Positions 33,411 through 46,754 of a DNA stretch of 64,000 nt are shown here, piece by piece (within the stretch, counting starts at the first letter, position 1; every line of letters begins with the position of its first letter). Source of the stretch: Urechis unicinctus (lineage: Eukaryota; Annelida; Polychaeta; Xenopneusta; Urechidae). The stretch is from the NCBI GenBank assembly GCA_034190875.2, contig CM067357.1, forward strand, positions 15,941,480-16,005,479, given 5' to 3'. Made by a program: the position numbers and the translations under genes. Below the pieces are notes generated by a model, which searched no databases, was not told the DNA's origin, and was given only the letters and a program-made list of their open reading frames with translations.

Positions 33411-36290
33411 ATGCATTTGGTTGTTGTTGTCACAAGCATCTTGTGTGTTGGTCAGATATACTGCTCTGCACGATCGGAACAGTTCGAGCAAGTTCATGCC
33501 AATGTCCAGTTTAAAAACCTTGAAATTGTGCGAGCAATGCGAGTAAAGTCACAGTTACAGTGCGCTGTGGCATGTTTAGTGATGGGATCTGGCTGTGGCA
33601 GCTTCTCGATTGACGCCCTGCAGACATGCAGACTCAGTGTTCTTCGCCTAACAAAACCTGTCACTAATCCGGAACTGGTATTCAACAGCAGCAATGGAAC
33701 AAATATATTCGGGAAAATGTCAGGTATGAAAATATATGATTCTTTGAATATTGTAATATATCAATGTATGGTTTCTTATCGAACCTTCAGAGGTTAGCAG
33801 TCTCTGAATAGCACCTAACTACATAAGTTGTCTGTTAGCTGGCATAATGCAATACACCGAAGACATCAATATTGCACTTAAATGTAACAAGCATTAACGT
33901 TTTCATTATGATTGATAAACGCAAAAACGTCGAGGTGTTCACTGTGAGATATTATAAAGTTATCGATTATGACCAAATCCAGCCAATGCCAAGCATAATC
34001 ATACCAAGTCTTTTTAGTTAACTGCCCCTCTGCCCCCCCCCCCCCCCCCCCCCCCTCCACCCCCTGAACACTAGAAACTTGCTTCAGGTCGATGCCGGTT
34101 AAATAGACTAGAAATGTACCACATAATGGCAACATAGATCTGAAATATAAAACGTGCCGATGAAGGAGGAAGTAATTTCTACTGCAACTTTTAAATTAAG
34201 TTTTTCAGGTTATCGTATGTGCCTTCATGCATCCACCAGGTCACGAATTATATGATGTTACTGTCACACAGTCATGATAACCGGACCAAAGGTAATCCAT
34301 GTACCATGTACGGTGCACTCTTTTGAAAAATAAATGATAAATACCGGCGCAGAGATGGGGTCTTTAGTGCGAGGGCCAGTTACGCCATTGAGTTTCATAA
34401 TCTGGGACCCATGAGCCAAATTTGGGCCACGAAAATCTGTAACTTTCCGAAATCGTTTTCACAATAATTTCAACCCAATTGCATTTAATGCCAAAGCAAG
34501 ACACTGTTTTAATTGGAACAATATTAGTTGTTTAGATTTGTTCGCGCAAGTTTCGGGAACGTCCGTACGGTTACATACGGAAGTCGCCATAAATTAGCCA
34601 AAATATACGTAGACCACTTTAAAAGCATCAGGAGCAGACCATCTGCGTGAGACAGTGCGGTATATCTAAGCCTGTCTCGATCTGGTATTATGCGAAAGTG
34701 AGATTTTATATTTGTGTGTGAGAAACATCGTCAGAACTTGGCGATACCTCCTATGACAATACCTCTCATGTAAAATAACAACCCTGCTGTTGGTCAGCAC
34801 AGAAAGGATTATCTATGCTACATAACGATGTGTTTGATATGATTGGCAATAATCGCGAGCTTCATCCTATTAGGTATGACACCCTATAACAATCCCATAA
34901 TCATACGTACCTTCACCCATTGAATCGTTCCATTACCATTATCGTCCACATAAAACAATATCTCTATTGGCTATGCTAGACGTCACAACACTACCAATTA
35001 CCTCTTTATCCATTGTACTACAGGGATGTCCTACAACCCTGCATTCAGAGCGCCGTTCTTTCAAGCGTATTATCTTCATTTAGGGAACAAATTGATGAAA
35101 CAAAAGGGAACGCATCATCAATAATATCAGATTAATCGGAAGCACGATCTATCAAAAATTCGTCCATTTAACGAAAAACCTGAATATAGGCACTGCTCGC
35201 TGATTTCACTGAACTCAATAGCGCCACAGCTGGGATAATGCCTTAACTATGCTGTACAATCTTTTGGTACAGAACTATACTCACCATGTCACTATATATT
35301 TTGAGTTGCTGAATAGATCCAGCAATTGAATACAGATTAACATTAATGTAGCCATGTCACGCTTCTTGTCCTCTTCTTGCCCCCTTTCTCAAATGCGCCA
35401 ACAGCATAGGTGCCTAATTGTACAAGCGTGTTATCCACAATCTATATGCAAGTCTCTCTGTGCGGATCGATATATATCTAACTTTTATTGGCTTCTGAAT
35501 GCAACAATGTAAGCACCTACCCTGGCAAATTATTGTGCGAGTGTTGCCACTCTGAAGCCACTTGATTAGACGTACTAAAGGGCCTGTCACGACTGTTCGA
35601 CATAAATCCACAAATGATCGAGTCATATTATCATCAGCAAATATGTAATATATACCTGGTGGAAATGTTCAAATGTTAATCACTATGATTATGTTCATCA
35701 ATACCAGCAGCTTTATTCCTTGTCGCTCTAGATGTGTCTATGCCGAGTGATGAAATAGCCGTTCTGGACGCGCAGGAGTTCTCCTACATCGTGTGTAAGA
35801 CTCGTGTCCGTTGGCACACTAGTCGCGAATCGTGTCATTTCTTCGGTGAGGGATTCTATCTGGCTAGCATCACTAGTGCTGAAGAGCAGAGACTGCTGAA
35901 CAACTGGCTGTTGCTTCTAGTAACACACTTGAGTTTCCAATATGACAGATAAAATATATGTCGGTAGTTCACCTGAATGTTAAAAAGCGATCTGGTGCCA
36001 TGACAGTGACTAGCATGGTAAATGTTTATTTCAGGAATGTATAAAGTATACAGTGATTTATGGTGTATTATCAGAGTGTTTACATATGATGACGGTTACG
36101 CAGGCTGGGGTCCAGGGGGGAACCTAACAATATCAACGTCGTGGAGCGCTGCTTGATTCTGTCTGCTGATTATGGGTTGGCTGACGTTCTCTGTGCAAGT
36201 AAACGCGGTTACGTGAGCAAGAAGTCTGCTAATGACTCATACGTTACTCAGCCTGACCTTGGTGTAGTCCATAACAACTCTCTGTGTTAA
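33411..36290 (+). CDS. Secreted PAN/C-type-lectin-like protein, lectin part damaged
   Basis: Exon 1 (33411-33723) has a signal peptide (MHLVVVVTSILCVGQIYCSA) and a PAN/apple-like domain (QCAVACLVMGSGCGSF, QTCRL), ending at a GTATGA donor in phase 1. Exon 2 (35732 to about 35919) opens after CTCTAG in matching phase with the start of a C-type lectin fold (YIVCKTRVRWHTSRESCHF, LASITSAEEQRLLNNWL). Near 36100-36290 the end of the lectin fold is readable: VFTYDDGYAGWGPG, then EPNN and ERCLILSADYG, but a one-base break in a six-G run shifts the frame. The WIG segment between is not found, and the last expected Cys is Ser. Likely carbohydrate-binding immune-type protein, probably inactive. Confidence 0.6.
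34029..34065. repeat. Poly-C tract
   Basis: Long C run ending in CTCCACCCCC, inside intron 1 of the PAN/lectin gene. Confidence 0.9.
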
Positions 36291-39135
36291 ATTACATAAA
36301 CGTGTACCACTAACTGATTATAGATAATTGATTATTGACGGTTGGGTTGTTTGATTCGAACCAGTGCGATCATGTTAAACATTTGGTGTGTAATTCGCGG
36401 TCATGGTGTTATTGAAGTATACAAACGTGCGTAGTTGCAACATGAGCAAAACGCATTCATTACTTAATAGAAACAAATTTTAGTGAATGTTCAATATTGA
36501 CTGATATTGAGGCAATTAAACACCGAGCACTATTAAGGCAGCTCCCCATAGAAGTACAGAGACTTTCTAGATACGGAATGATCCATATGCACGTACCCAC
36601 AGCTACTGTTAACAATCTGACCAATGCATTCGATGCAATATCGCCACAATCGTTATTGTCCACACGCTTGCAACTCTGCGTTGCCTATTGCCACAGCCAA
36701 CAGAGACAAGTTTTTGTCACACACATTTGCTGCTCCATTCAATTGTCAATTGGGGCAATTTGAACCAAGGTCAATCGGAGCCAATGTGTTCTTATTGGAT
36801 GAACGGTATGATAGCTATTAACTTTCTTATCATAACAACGACTTGTATTTGGCATTAAACAAGAGTACAATTCCCCAAAATGGGTTTCAAGGGAACACAC
36901 CGTTGTTCTGTAACGTGTTTAGACAACGATTTTGTTAATATAGCGATCAGCATACGTATCTTGTCTAAGTTAACGCATATAAACACACACAGCATCAAAG
37001 CTCTATAGAGGTGTCAAATGCATATTTTCCAAGTTCATGCCATACTGGGCATCTCCGGGCACATATGGGGAAACACACAGAAGATAAGACAATTTCAATA
37101 TTGCTCTTGTTGGTAATGAATTAGCCGGAATACATAAAGCGACTAACATTGGGAAGCTGTCTAAATGCGTCCTTCCTAAGGAGTATTTTCTTGATTTGCG
37201 AATGAGGCAATCCAACCATTCGCCTGAGTACAGGGTTCTCCAAGAATAAATATGTTTAAGAGTGTAAAAAAAAAATGGTTGCATAGATAACAGATTACAT
37301 ATCTTTTGCTTCGTTTGCTATGCCGTTATTGTGTATATGCGGATAAAGCATAAAGGAGATCATTCCAACCATGTCTATTGTGTGTATTGTATTAGTGTCA
37401 ACGCAATCTAATTAAGGAACTTTGCTGTCACATCAAAGAATTTAGAATGCGGAGGTAAAAATCAGCAATTATATATTATGGCCACGTGTAAGGGAATGGT
37501 TCGTATATAAATGATACAGGTCATTGGAGGATAAAAGTCGGATTTATTCATGCGTGGAAAAAAGGCCTGAATGGAAAACGTTGCCTTGTTTGTAAATACC
37601 GGTATAACGCGACGAGACATGCAATGCAGTCAGAGCCCTAGTGTATCTGACCCAGTCTGCCCTTCGTCCAAACCAATCAAGACCAAACAGAATGGAAGTT
37701 AACCAAGTTCCAATGACTATTGAACGCCCTTACCCATGTCATGCCAGTATGTAAGTCCCCATGGAACGCACCTACCCTTATAAAACATTCTGAACCCCAT
37801 GTGAAACCAGTAAGCTCTTTTTTGGTGATTGATTATACGGATCATCAATTGCAGTAAAACGGCCGACCCCTAATTAAATATGAATCAAAGCACTGTGTAT
37901 TCCACAGTTAGGGACATATTCTGTAGCGCTAATTAAAATCCATGAGGGAATCATCATCTTTCCTTATAAGAATGATCAGACCAGGAAGTCAGAAAACTAT
38001 TGTCCTTGCTGTCACATTGGGAATTACATTTTAATCGCGAAACGGAAAATCTGTTGTACGCCACCAAATATCGCGACAAGGTTTCCAAGCTGACTCGTGT
38101 ATGAACGGCAAGGATTGAGAGGAGTTGAGGGAAAAGATTACAACGGCTGCAAGCCAGACAATTTACACCTACATGATTGATATCACTCATCATTGACATC
38201 CTACCATCATATTTATAACTCTAGCATTTACTTTATCTTGACCAGCGACTCTGTCAAAAGGCCAGCCGTGAGATGAGTAGGGCGAGGGAGGGCGAGGGAT
38301 GAGTAGGGCGAGGGTTGAGTAGGGCGAGGAATAAGTAGGGCGAGGAATGAGTTGGGCGCGAGATGAGTAGGGTGAGGGGAATAGATGAAAGTGACTGTAC
38401 CTGGATTGTAGACAAGGAGGCTCTGAAAATGTATGGACTGTCCCCACACAGACGGTAGGGGTAAGTTTTTAGGAAATATAACGAATGTAAAATACAGCAG
38501 CTGGTGACTACTAAGCGCTGGAATAAGTGACACTCAGTTAGTCGATGGTGAAAGTCACACGTACGATGAAACTCATAGACGATATATTACAAACTGGCGT
38601 AACCATTATTGCTGTACGGTAACTGACCATTCTGTCAACGAGCTCGACTGAAAGAAGAACCTCAGTATGCATCAGTCATTAGTCCCTACGTTATGTAAGA
38701 CTTGTCGGGTGGAACAAGTAACTTGAGACTTTTAACATGTCTTACGCGCGGAGCCCCGTGTCCCTGACGCAGGGAAAAGTCGTTGCTTATCTCTACCCCA
38801 GACAGACAGATTTATATATTTGACCCTGTGCTATACCTGAAAGTCACAAAACCGACCAAATTATACACCGAAATTCAGCAAATACGTCCCTTAATCCGCA
38901 GCTCGTCTCCACTAGGCACCCAACCTCGGGCGATTTGACTTTCGTACCATTTGCTCATTTTTCCCGTGCTCACACGTTTGGCCGTATCATAATGCGCACA
39001 TACCATGTGCTGTCATAGCGTCCTTCATTCTGGGCCGCAAGAATAATCAGGATACATTCCACGACAGTCATGGATGTTCCCTCAAGTGTCTTTAATCAAC
39101 GTCCACAGCGGCAACTGCAAGACTCACTGTTGGTG
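36291..39135. other. Gene-free stretch
   Basis: No convincing genes. Contains one small minisatellite, listed separately. Confidence 0.5.
38272..38380. repeat. GATGAGTAGGGCGAGG minisatellite
   Basis: About six imperfect copies of a 14-18 bp GAGTAGGGCGAGG unit. The Ser/Pro/Tyr-rich minus-strand frames here derive from it. Confidence 0.85.
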
Positions 39136-39375
39136 ATTAAATCTTATTTAATCGTCCAGTTGTACAGAGAGCAGTAGAAATAATTACTTTAAAGAGTAGA
39201 TAAGATCGTGGATCATTTATCTTAAACAACTATTTTTTTTCATCATGCCGTTTTTTTACTTAATTTTGGCTATGATGTTTGGCGCATGCCTGATTAACGC
39301 ATCGCATGGTTTGGGAGCAACAAGAAACGCATGAACTTGCATTGACAAAGTAATGGTCAATTAACTAATTATCGG
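39136..39375 (+). repeat. Upstream copy of a 235-bp direct repeat
   Basis: ATCTTATTTAATCGTCCAGT through GGTTTGGGAGCAACA and CGCATGAACTTG to AATTAACTAAT matches 40853-41085 in the same orientation with scattered substitutions. Confidence 0.85.
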
Positions 39376-39395
39376 ATATAAAATCCCAAGAATGA

Positions 39396-39646
<251 letters not shown>

Positions 39647-40054
39647 TGTTATGAGCTCTGTGTACACCGAACACGTATTACCAGCTGTAAATATTGCGCC
39701 AGTATTTATACTTCGGATGCGTAGACCGAAATATCCAATAGTTCGAATTGAAATGACTGCAGCAGCTCATCAACGTTTTTACAAGATTGACGTCATCAAA
39801 ATACCCTCAAATGAGGATTGGTTCCATCGATTTTATCATTTTCAAAATGCAAAAATTATCACTTATTCCATTATTGACTGAAGAGAAACAAATTAGATGA
39901 GGAAATTGGATGACTGTAGTATTAAACCAATTTGCAACATAATCGGCCGCATTTTGAATCAAAGCCAACAGAAGAGAGCCTTTCATTGTTTCTGACTTAT
40001 AAACAGGGTTATCTCCATGTCTAATGAACAGGACATGGCGCCCCGCTGAAATTT

Positions 40055-40131
40055 CTCTCGATGCCAAGTTTCCGAGCGCCGAGCCGCTTCCGAGCCCTGA
40101 GTCACTATCGATATTCTTGACTAAGCTATTT
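40055..40131. mobile_element. Foldback MITE, copy 5 (left half)
   Basis: CTCGATGCCAAGTTTCCGAG, then CGCCGAGCCGCTTCCGAGCC and GAGTCACTATCGATATTCT match the left arm of the family. The right arm is missing. Confidence 0.6.
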
Positions 40132-40150
40132 ACTTACTGTAACTCCATAA

Positions 40151-40155
<5 letters not shown>

Positions 40156-40185
<30 letters not shown>

Positions 40186-40332
40186 ACTCACTCACTCACT
40201 CACTCACTCACTCACTCACTCACTCACTCACTCACTCACTCACTCACTCACTCACTCACTCACTCACTCACTCACTCACTCACTCACTCACTCACTCACT
40301 CACTCACTCACTCACTCACTCACTCACTCACC
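40156..40332. repeat. (TC)n then (ACTC)n microsatellite
   Basis: About 25 bp of TC followed by about 150 bp of perfect ACTC tetranucleotides. The Leu-Thr-His-Ser frame is spurious. Confidence 0.98.
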
Positions 40333-40852
40333 CACCCACTTACATACTTAATGACTCACGGACATGCTCTCCTGTGTATCGCTCCTCTCGTACTGCGCTA
40401 ATGAATTACCAAATATAAAACATGGCCATTTGGAGCGTTATCGCATACTAGGATACCTCGCTTTATTGAACTGTTTAACACGCTCACATCCAAGTGCGTC
40501 AGGTAATAACAATAACGACCATGACTCATGCATTAATTTGAGCATGTTTGGCATGTGGTGCGTGAGCGTGCCAGGTGTGTGTGTGTGGGGGGGGGGGGAT
40601 GGCGTGACCGGGAGTGCCAATGATTGAACACGACAAATACGAATAAGCAATTTCAGCAAGTCTAATAAGCTACCGAATATGTTTGACATCAATATTCACC
40701 GCGCATACAGGTTTGATACCTGCTGCGGCCCTTAACCTGCCAGTGTATTGCACTATTCAAAGAAATTTCAAATACTGTGAGATATTATTGATTAGAAATG
40801 GGATTGTACCACTGCTATCAAATAATAAAGTTTCTCATTGTCTCTCTAACTA

Positions 40853-41085
40853 TTAAATCTTATTTGATCGTCCAGTTTTACAAAGAGCAACAGAAATAAT
40901 TATTTCAAGAGCAGGTAAGATCGTTGGTCCTACTATTTTTTTATCATCATGCCGTTTTTGTACTTAATTTTAGCTGTGACATTTGGTGCTTGCCTGATAA
41001 ACGCATTGGGTGGTTTGGGAGCAACATGAAACGCATGAACTTGGATTTACAAAGTAATGTTCAATTAACTAATAATATGGTTTCA
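40853..41085 (+). repeat. Downstream copy of the 235-bp direct repeat
   Basis: Second copy, ending about 65 bp before the start codon of the FkbM gene. It may therefore include its promoter or 5'UTR. Both microsatellites and a foldback half lie between the copies. Confidence 0.85.
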
Positions 41086-41149
41086 GGGGCTGAATTCTGG
41101 TTAAGTTGATGGGTTTCTAACCGTTGCAAGCCAATTTACACCGTCAACA

Positions 41150-44100
41150 ATGAAACAGGCCTCGTATCTTTTCTTACTGACCGTTGTCGTCGTCAGCGCC
41201 ATTGGGATTCTTTTTGGAATAAATTATTTCACTGAAAATTCAGCAGAAGTAGAAATTAGCAATTCACGGAATGAAGTTCGCTTGTCAGGAACGCGCGATC
41301 AAAAACATTACAAAAACAGTAAACGTAGAGTTGAGGATTACATGCAGGTTGACCCTGGTGTTCAGCAGCTCATGCTGGGCTTTGTGGAGGCGAAGGTCCA
41401 CGCGGATCACTCGGATTTAGTGACGCTTATTCGGGATTATTTCATCGACGGACCAAAGACACATATGACCAAATTCAGCCACCACATTCACCAGACATTG
41501 CAGGCCAAGTGCGTGGACATACTCTTAGATCAGGTTAGTACAAAATATTTGCCGCTTAAAGAGGGGTTCGGGCCCCATGTAAGGGGTCATTTGATGGTTT
41601 CATTACTATGTTTAACGCAGAAACTAAATAAAGTCGGGTTTTAATGAGCCAAAAATATGCAGATCGATTTCCAACATTGTTATCAGGCTGGGATACACGT
41701 GATGCACAGTAAAATATATCTTTCTTTAAGTTGTATGTTCTCATCCATAAACGGATCATCCCTTAAACCATGAACCGCATGAGTGGTGGCTGGATATCAT
41801 TCGGCGCGCCCAATTACTGCTCTGTGTACTTTTGCTTGAGTTACAAAAAGTAGATTTTGTCAGCGACTTGAAGTCTAAAAACTGTTGCTTTCCAAGGAGC
41901 CGTTGCCATGCAGATTGTTAGAGAACCTCGTTCCAAATATGGGGCGCGGCCCCCTTTTTAATCTACATTGCAAGTTAATGAATGGCATGATTTAAAAGGT
42001 GTGATACATGTAATCTGTAAGAGCAGGAATTACATTTAATCATCAAGAAGTAGAAAATCACAACTTGTACAATATCAAAATACAAGATTATAAAACAAAC
42101 TAATAAAACAAACTAGTGAACGATAAAAACCAATACAACACGCATTACAGAGAACAACAGTATTACACTTTACACAGTAAGGAACAGTGACACATAGATA
42201 TAAATTTGTCTAGTTATATGAGACACGTCGGGGGTTGGGGTCTTCAAATTTAATAGATGTTTAAGGTGGTGTATGTGGTAAGCCTAATTTGTCTTATTTC
42301 ACAACTTTCATGCATAAATTGCTGTCCTCGATGGTTAATATTCAGACAAATTTTTCATGAGTGGTTAGTCTAGTAAAGTTTTTTTTTTTTTATATCGAAC
42401 TGCCATGAAATGTTTCCTTTTTTCACTGATTTTCTGAAATGTGGGATTTATTTGGCTTTATTCCTAAATTACTCATTGAGGAAGTTAAAGTGCCATGCCA
42501 GGATGTTTTTCTTACATAATGATTTTTGGCAAATCTCATTCATGACCTTCTTTGTTAGTTTATTGTTAGGTTTTAACTTGGTAGTAAGAACTGTTCATTA
42601 TGGCTGCAATGCACATGGGGTGCCTACCAAATTTTACTTGTGTACTATGTTTATCGGTTTAACCCTTACTAGGGAGATTTTTATGTTTTCTAGATTATTT
42701 TCAATATAATTTAGTGCTCTTGAACATAAACACCCAATGTCTACTTCCCATTCCTCGGTTATACATTAATACTGATTTCGCAGTGCGGAAAAATATATGA
42801 ATGATGGTACTTAGGCTATAGCTATGGTTAGGAGCTTACCATTGCTTTGGGTCCCTTTTCGAATAGGTTGTTGATGAATAATTTAAGCAATCCTGAAAGT
42901 TATATTTCACAAGTACCATCAAGTGTCCCTAGGTGTACTTCATGGTTGGTTTTTCCGGTTCCTTTTCCAAAGAGTTACACAATAAGTCTGTGAAGTACTT
43001 GGCAGGAGTATACCTGAATAAATCGGATTGCCCAGACTGTAGAAACACCCTGGTACTTTCATCCGTAGACTTGATAAGCAGAAAATCATGGCCGCAAACA
43101 GCCAGCTTGTAAGGGATTATATTATTATTGTATAGCTCTTACAGTCAATTAATTGTAACAGTTTTCCCATAATATGAGCGCTAGTTGTTATCGGGAAGGT
43201 TGTCTATGCTACTGGAAATCATTCCTACCTATTATCGCTCAGTGGTTGGTCCGTTATTATATACAAACTGCTCAGTCGATTTATGCAAACTTGAAGAAAA
43301 ATTTGCCGTGGAGTTTAGGACAACATAACATTTGTTGTATAATTTCCAATCGTCACTTACTGTGGTTTTTAGGGTTTATTACATGAATTTAGATTGCAAT
43401 ATTCAAAAAACATTCATAGTCAAACAAGCGCGAAGATTTTACCCATTACGCTCTCGCAATTTGGGTTGATGTGCATAATGCGTAAGCGAGTGGTCTCAAA
43501 AGTCTTTTGACCTTGAACGCAGAGCTGAGTTATATTATGTACGCATTACATTTTCGTCAATGCTGATGAGCAAAATGCGTTTGTATTACTCCGTTCGCTC
43601 GGGCATGCTGATCATTCTTCAATAGGTCCATCTCAAATCATAACTGATCCTGTTGCATAATCACTACTGATTGTAGGCCCAGTCGGACGGTAATATGGAT
43701 ATATACTGTCCCGTGCAAGGCTCAACCATCGAACATTGAGCGTTATATTTCTAGGGTCCGTTGGGTTGCGATCATCGCAAGACGTCAATACTGTTTGTAG
43801 TAACTAAGTTTGGCACATTCATAACTAGAACTTGATCAAGTCTGAACATGTACTTGTTAACTTGTTATTTTGGTATGTCGTGTATGTATATATTTGTAGC
43901 TGTGCACTGACTGATGCTGATCGTAAGCTACACTATTCTAGCGAAGTTTATCCAGCTCGATTAATGCATGCTGTTTCTAAGCCCACTCTAAGCTCTGTTT
44001 TGTCGCGCTTGGCTTGTTGTTAGCTTTGTGTATGCCAACATATACAAAGCTCGGTGCTTTCATGGGGTCCCACATTTTCCATAATATCTAAGATCACCGG

Positions 44101-44900
44101 GAATCCCACGATTTTCTGCCTGATCTTACTCGCTTTGTCAAGTAGCTCACTGACTGAGATTTTCGCCTTTTGTGTGGTGTCCTCGACTTGCAAACTCACA
44201 ATATAGGTGTTTGCATGTGCAGAAGAAAGGAGGCTTCTTTGTGGAATGTGGCGCTTTGGACGGCGAGAGATCATCGAACTCTGTCTGGCTGGAAGAAAAG
44301 CGCAAATGGACTGGCCTCTTAGTAGAAATGGACCCATTTTTCTATATCCAGATGCAGGCCAAGAACCGGAAATGCTACAGTATCAACGGCTGCCTCAGTC
44401 CTGAATCAATCCCTACTATTGTAAGCTGACCTCATATTTTTTGTTGTAATCGAATAAGATATTGCATACGAATTGTGAATACGATTATAATCATAGATAA
44501 TGTATGGGTGCCTACGCAGTTGCCCTATCATGAGTCAACTGGCGGACACGGTCGACTGGAAACAGGAAGCACGAAGAAAGCCTCCAGCCTTCCGGACGCC
44601 TACTGCTTTCCATTCTATTCTCTCATGCTTGCCCTGAACCGCACCCACATTGATTACTTCTCGCTGGATGTGGAAGGAGCAGAGATGTCAATACTGCGCA
44701 CAATTCCGTTTGATAAGTTGGATATAACTATATTCACCATCGAATACAGCCATCAAGATAGCAAACAGGAAATGGTGAAGTTTATGGAGAGCAAGGGATA
44801 TGTTATGCATGAAAGGTTGAGTTTGCAGAAACCCGAGTTGTCGTACTACTGCGATGACTACGTCTTTGTGAAGAAAGGGGTTCTACCGGGAATTCCATGA
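41150..44900 (+). CDS. FkbM-family methyltransferase, Star-like, three exons
   Basis: Predicted type II membrane protein. Exon 1 (41150-41533) has an N-terminal membrane segment (YLFLLTVVVVSAIGILFGI), a polar linker, and DPGVQQLMLGFVEAKV, which resembles the stretch before the catalytic domain in Star-like proteins. Exon 2 (44223-44420) has the SAM-binding start GGFFVECGALDGERSSNSVW and WTGLLVEMDP. Exon 3 (44520-44900) has DYFSLDVEGAEMSILRTIPF, then FTIEYSHQ, the usual C-terminal half. The borders GTTAGT, CAG/AAG, GTAAGC and CAG/TTG are all phase 0, giving about 320 residues with no break. This is the best candidate for a working gene here. Drosophila Star aids EGF-ligand trafficking; the substrate of this paralogue is unknown. 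Confidence 0.85.
41534..44222 (+). other. Intron 1 of the FkbM gene
   Basis: 2.7 kb with a GT start and a TGCAG end. No embedded gene recognised; a hydrophobic frame near 42.4-42.7 kb lacks any protein signature. Confidence 0.6.
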
Positions 44901-45767
44901 AGTGCTGCACAGTATGACATGATTGGTAGTTTGTAATCATTTAGTGTGTGTATATCAGGTTTCATATAAATCCATAACTTTATTATCCTTTTGTTATTTG
45001 TGTACCATAGTCCATATATGTGTCATTGTTGTTCCATATTGCAATTGCATTTGACTTGTTCTTTAATCCATTCAGCCACTGTTTGTTCACTACCATCATG
45101 ATAGATTCTCCATTGCATCGCATTGGAGTCATTGTCTCATTGACTCATTGAAGGCTAGATCCGTTTCCATCTGTCATAGCCATATTCTTTCTTGTTCCAT
45201 ACAAAGCTACCATCGTAGCAACAACAAAACCACTCTCGTGCGCTCGGCATGTTTAAGTCAGTCTAGTATTGATGCTTTACATCGATCCCCGCCATTCCGT
45301 ACCCTTGAACTCCTGGTGTATACACAATGGGGTGTTCAAGATATACCAGAACCTGCAGGCGTGTATAGTCCTGAATATTAACATAAACATTGATTTAAAT
45401 ACACCTTCTGCTTATTTTTAATATTGATGGTTCCCACACATGACTGCCTTCACTCATTAAGCATGCAAAGCTAATGAAAAGATGCTTTATCAACAACGTC
45501 ACCAGCAGGAGAATAGTCCGGTGCGAAAGACATTTCTGGCACACGATGTCATTATTACAATCAAAGATTAAGTGTGGTACACTTGAAACATGAGTATGGT
45601 GGTATGCTGTTTTTGGTGCACCTGATAATAATTTCCTTGAAAGCAGTGTAAACAAAAAAAAAAGACAAACTTACTTTTCCTGCCATGCACAGTATTTATA
45701 CAGGTGAGAGTTGACACGATGAATGCGACCGCCTTGGTTTACCTGGTTAGGCCAAATGAATTAACAA
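44901..45767. other. 3' flank of the FkbM gene, no gene seen
   Basis: AT-rich. No canonical AATAAA close to the stop. Short frames on both strands look like chance. Confidence 0.5.
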
Positions 45768-46754
45768 TTAAAGTGCAAGTAACGTCTATTTTCGAATCCC
45801 TAATCAAAGTTGAATAAGGTGTATTTCAGCCTGTGAAAGACGTTTCCGACAATATTTTCGTCCATAGATGTCGTTCTGTGTTTTTTTTTTCAATATTTCC
45901 ATCGATTTTTCGGACCGTTTTGGCATATGCGCAAAAAACGACGGCCATTGGCTCCTGAGTTTGTGACGTCATATGTCACCGTCCAGCCGGATAGCGCAGT
46001 CATTTCCTCGTTTGTTTACATGGGAACTGTGGTAGGTGTGAGCATAATCGTATTTTATACCGTCATCATGTACATCATATACCGCAACGAATCACATCAT
46101 TTAATGTGGCATGGAGTACTTGTTCGCCTAGAATACATTAAATTGTGATAAACTTCTATTATGTTGGGTGAAAACGTCAACCAAAGGGGACCGAGCGATA
46201 ATACAGGCAGTACTGGAACAGAGGTCTGCACTTCGATTTCAGGCCCGTTTAATGGTTATCAATGATTGATTCACCATTTGCCTGTCCTGTTACGGAGAAT
46301 ATCTTTTCTTGTGCTTTTATTTGATTTAATCGCAAATGAAAACTGATACTACATTAAATGGGGATTTCACTCGATATTTCGTTTTTGCTATAAATTGAAT
46401 AAAATTTCAATAATTTATATTCTCCTTGACAACAGAAAATATCAATTTTATTTTAAATATTGGCACTGGTTTTGGGAACCGAGACCTATCAGGGATAAGC
46501 TGTTACAATTGAATATACCTCTCCAGTGAATTGTACAGGATCCAAGTTCAGTGACATGTTTATGACTACATATATTATAGGCCTTTAAAGAGTTCAAGGC
46601 CTTACACTAGTTCTTTGAATTACCTGGGGTACCAACCTCAATAATACATACTTTATCTTGTCCTTATTAGTTCTATATTTATTACTTACACCTAGTACAG
46701 TGCATAACTGCCATTATACTTTGCTTTTATTATATGTCAAGGGAGCAAAATGTC

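Noticed and set aside
40181-40332. Regular repeats considered as a CRISPR array
   Set aside because: The unit is 4 bp with no spacers, in a eukaryotic genome.
40024-40401. 125-residue Leu-Thr-His-Ser repeat frame
   Set aside because: Translation of the (ACTC)n tract; no protein features outside it.
42410-42709. 99-residue hydrophobic frame as a membrane protein
   Set aside because: Lies within the FkbM intron, AT-rich, Phe/Leu bias expected by chance, no motif.
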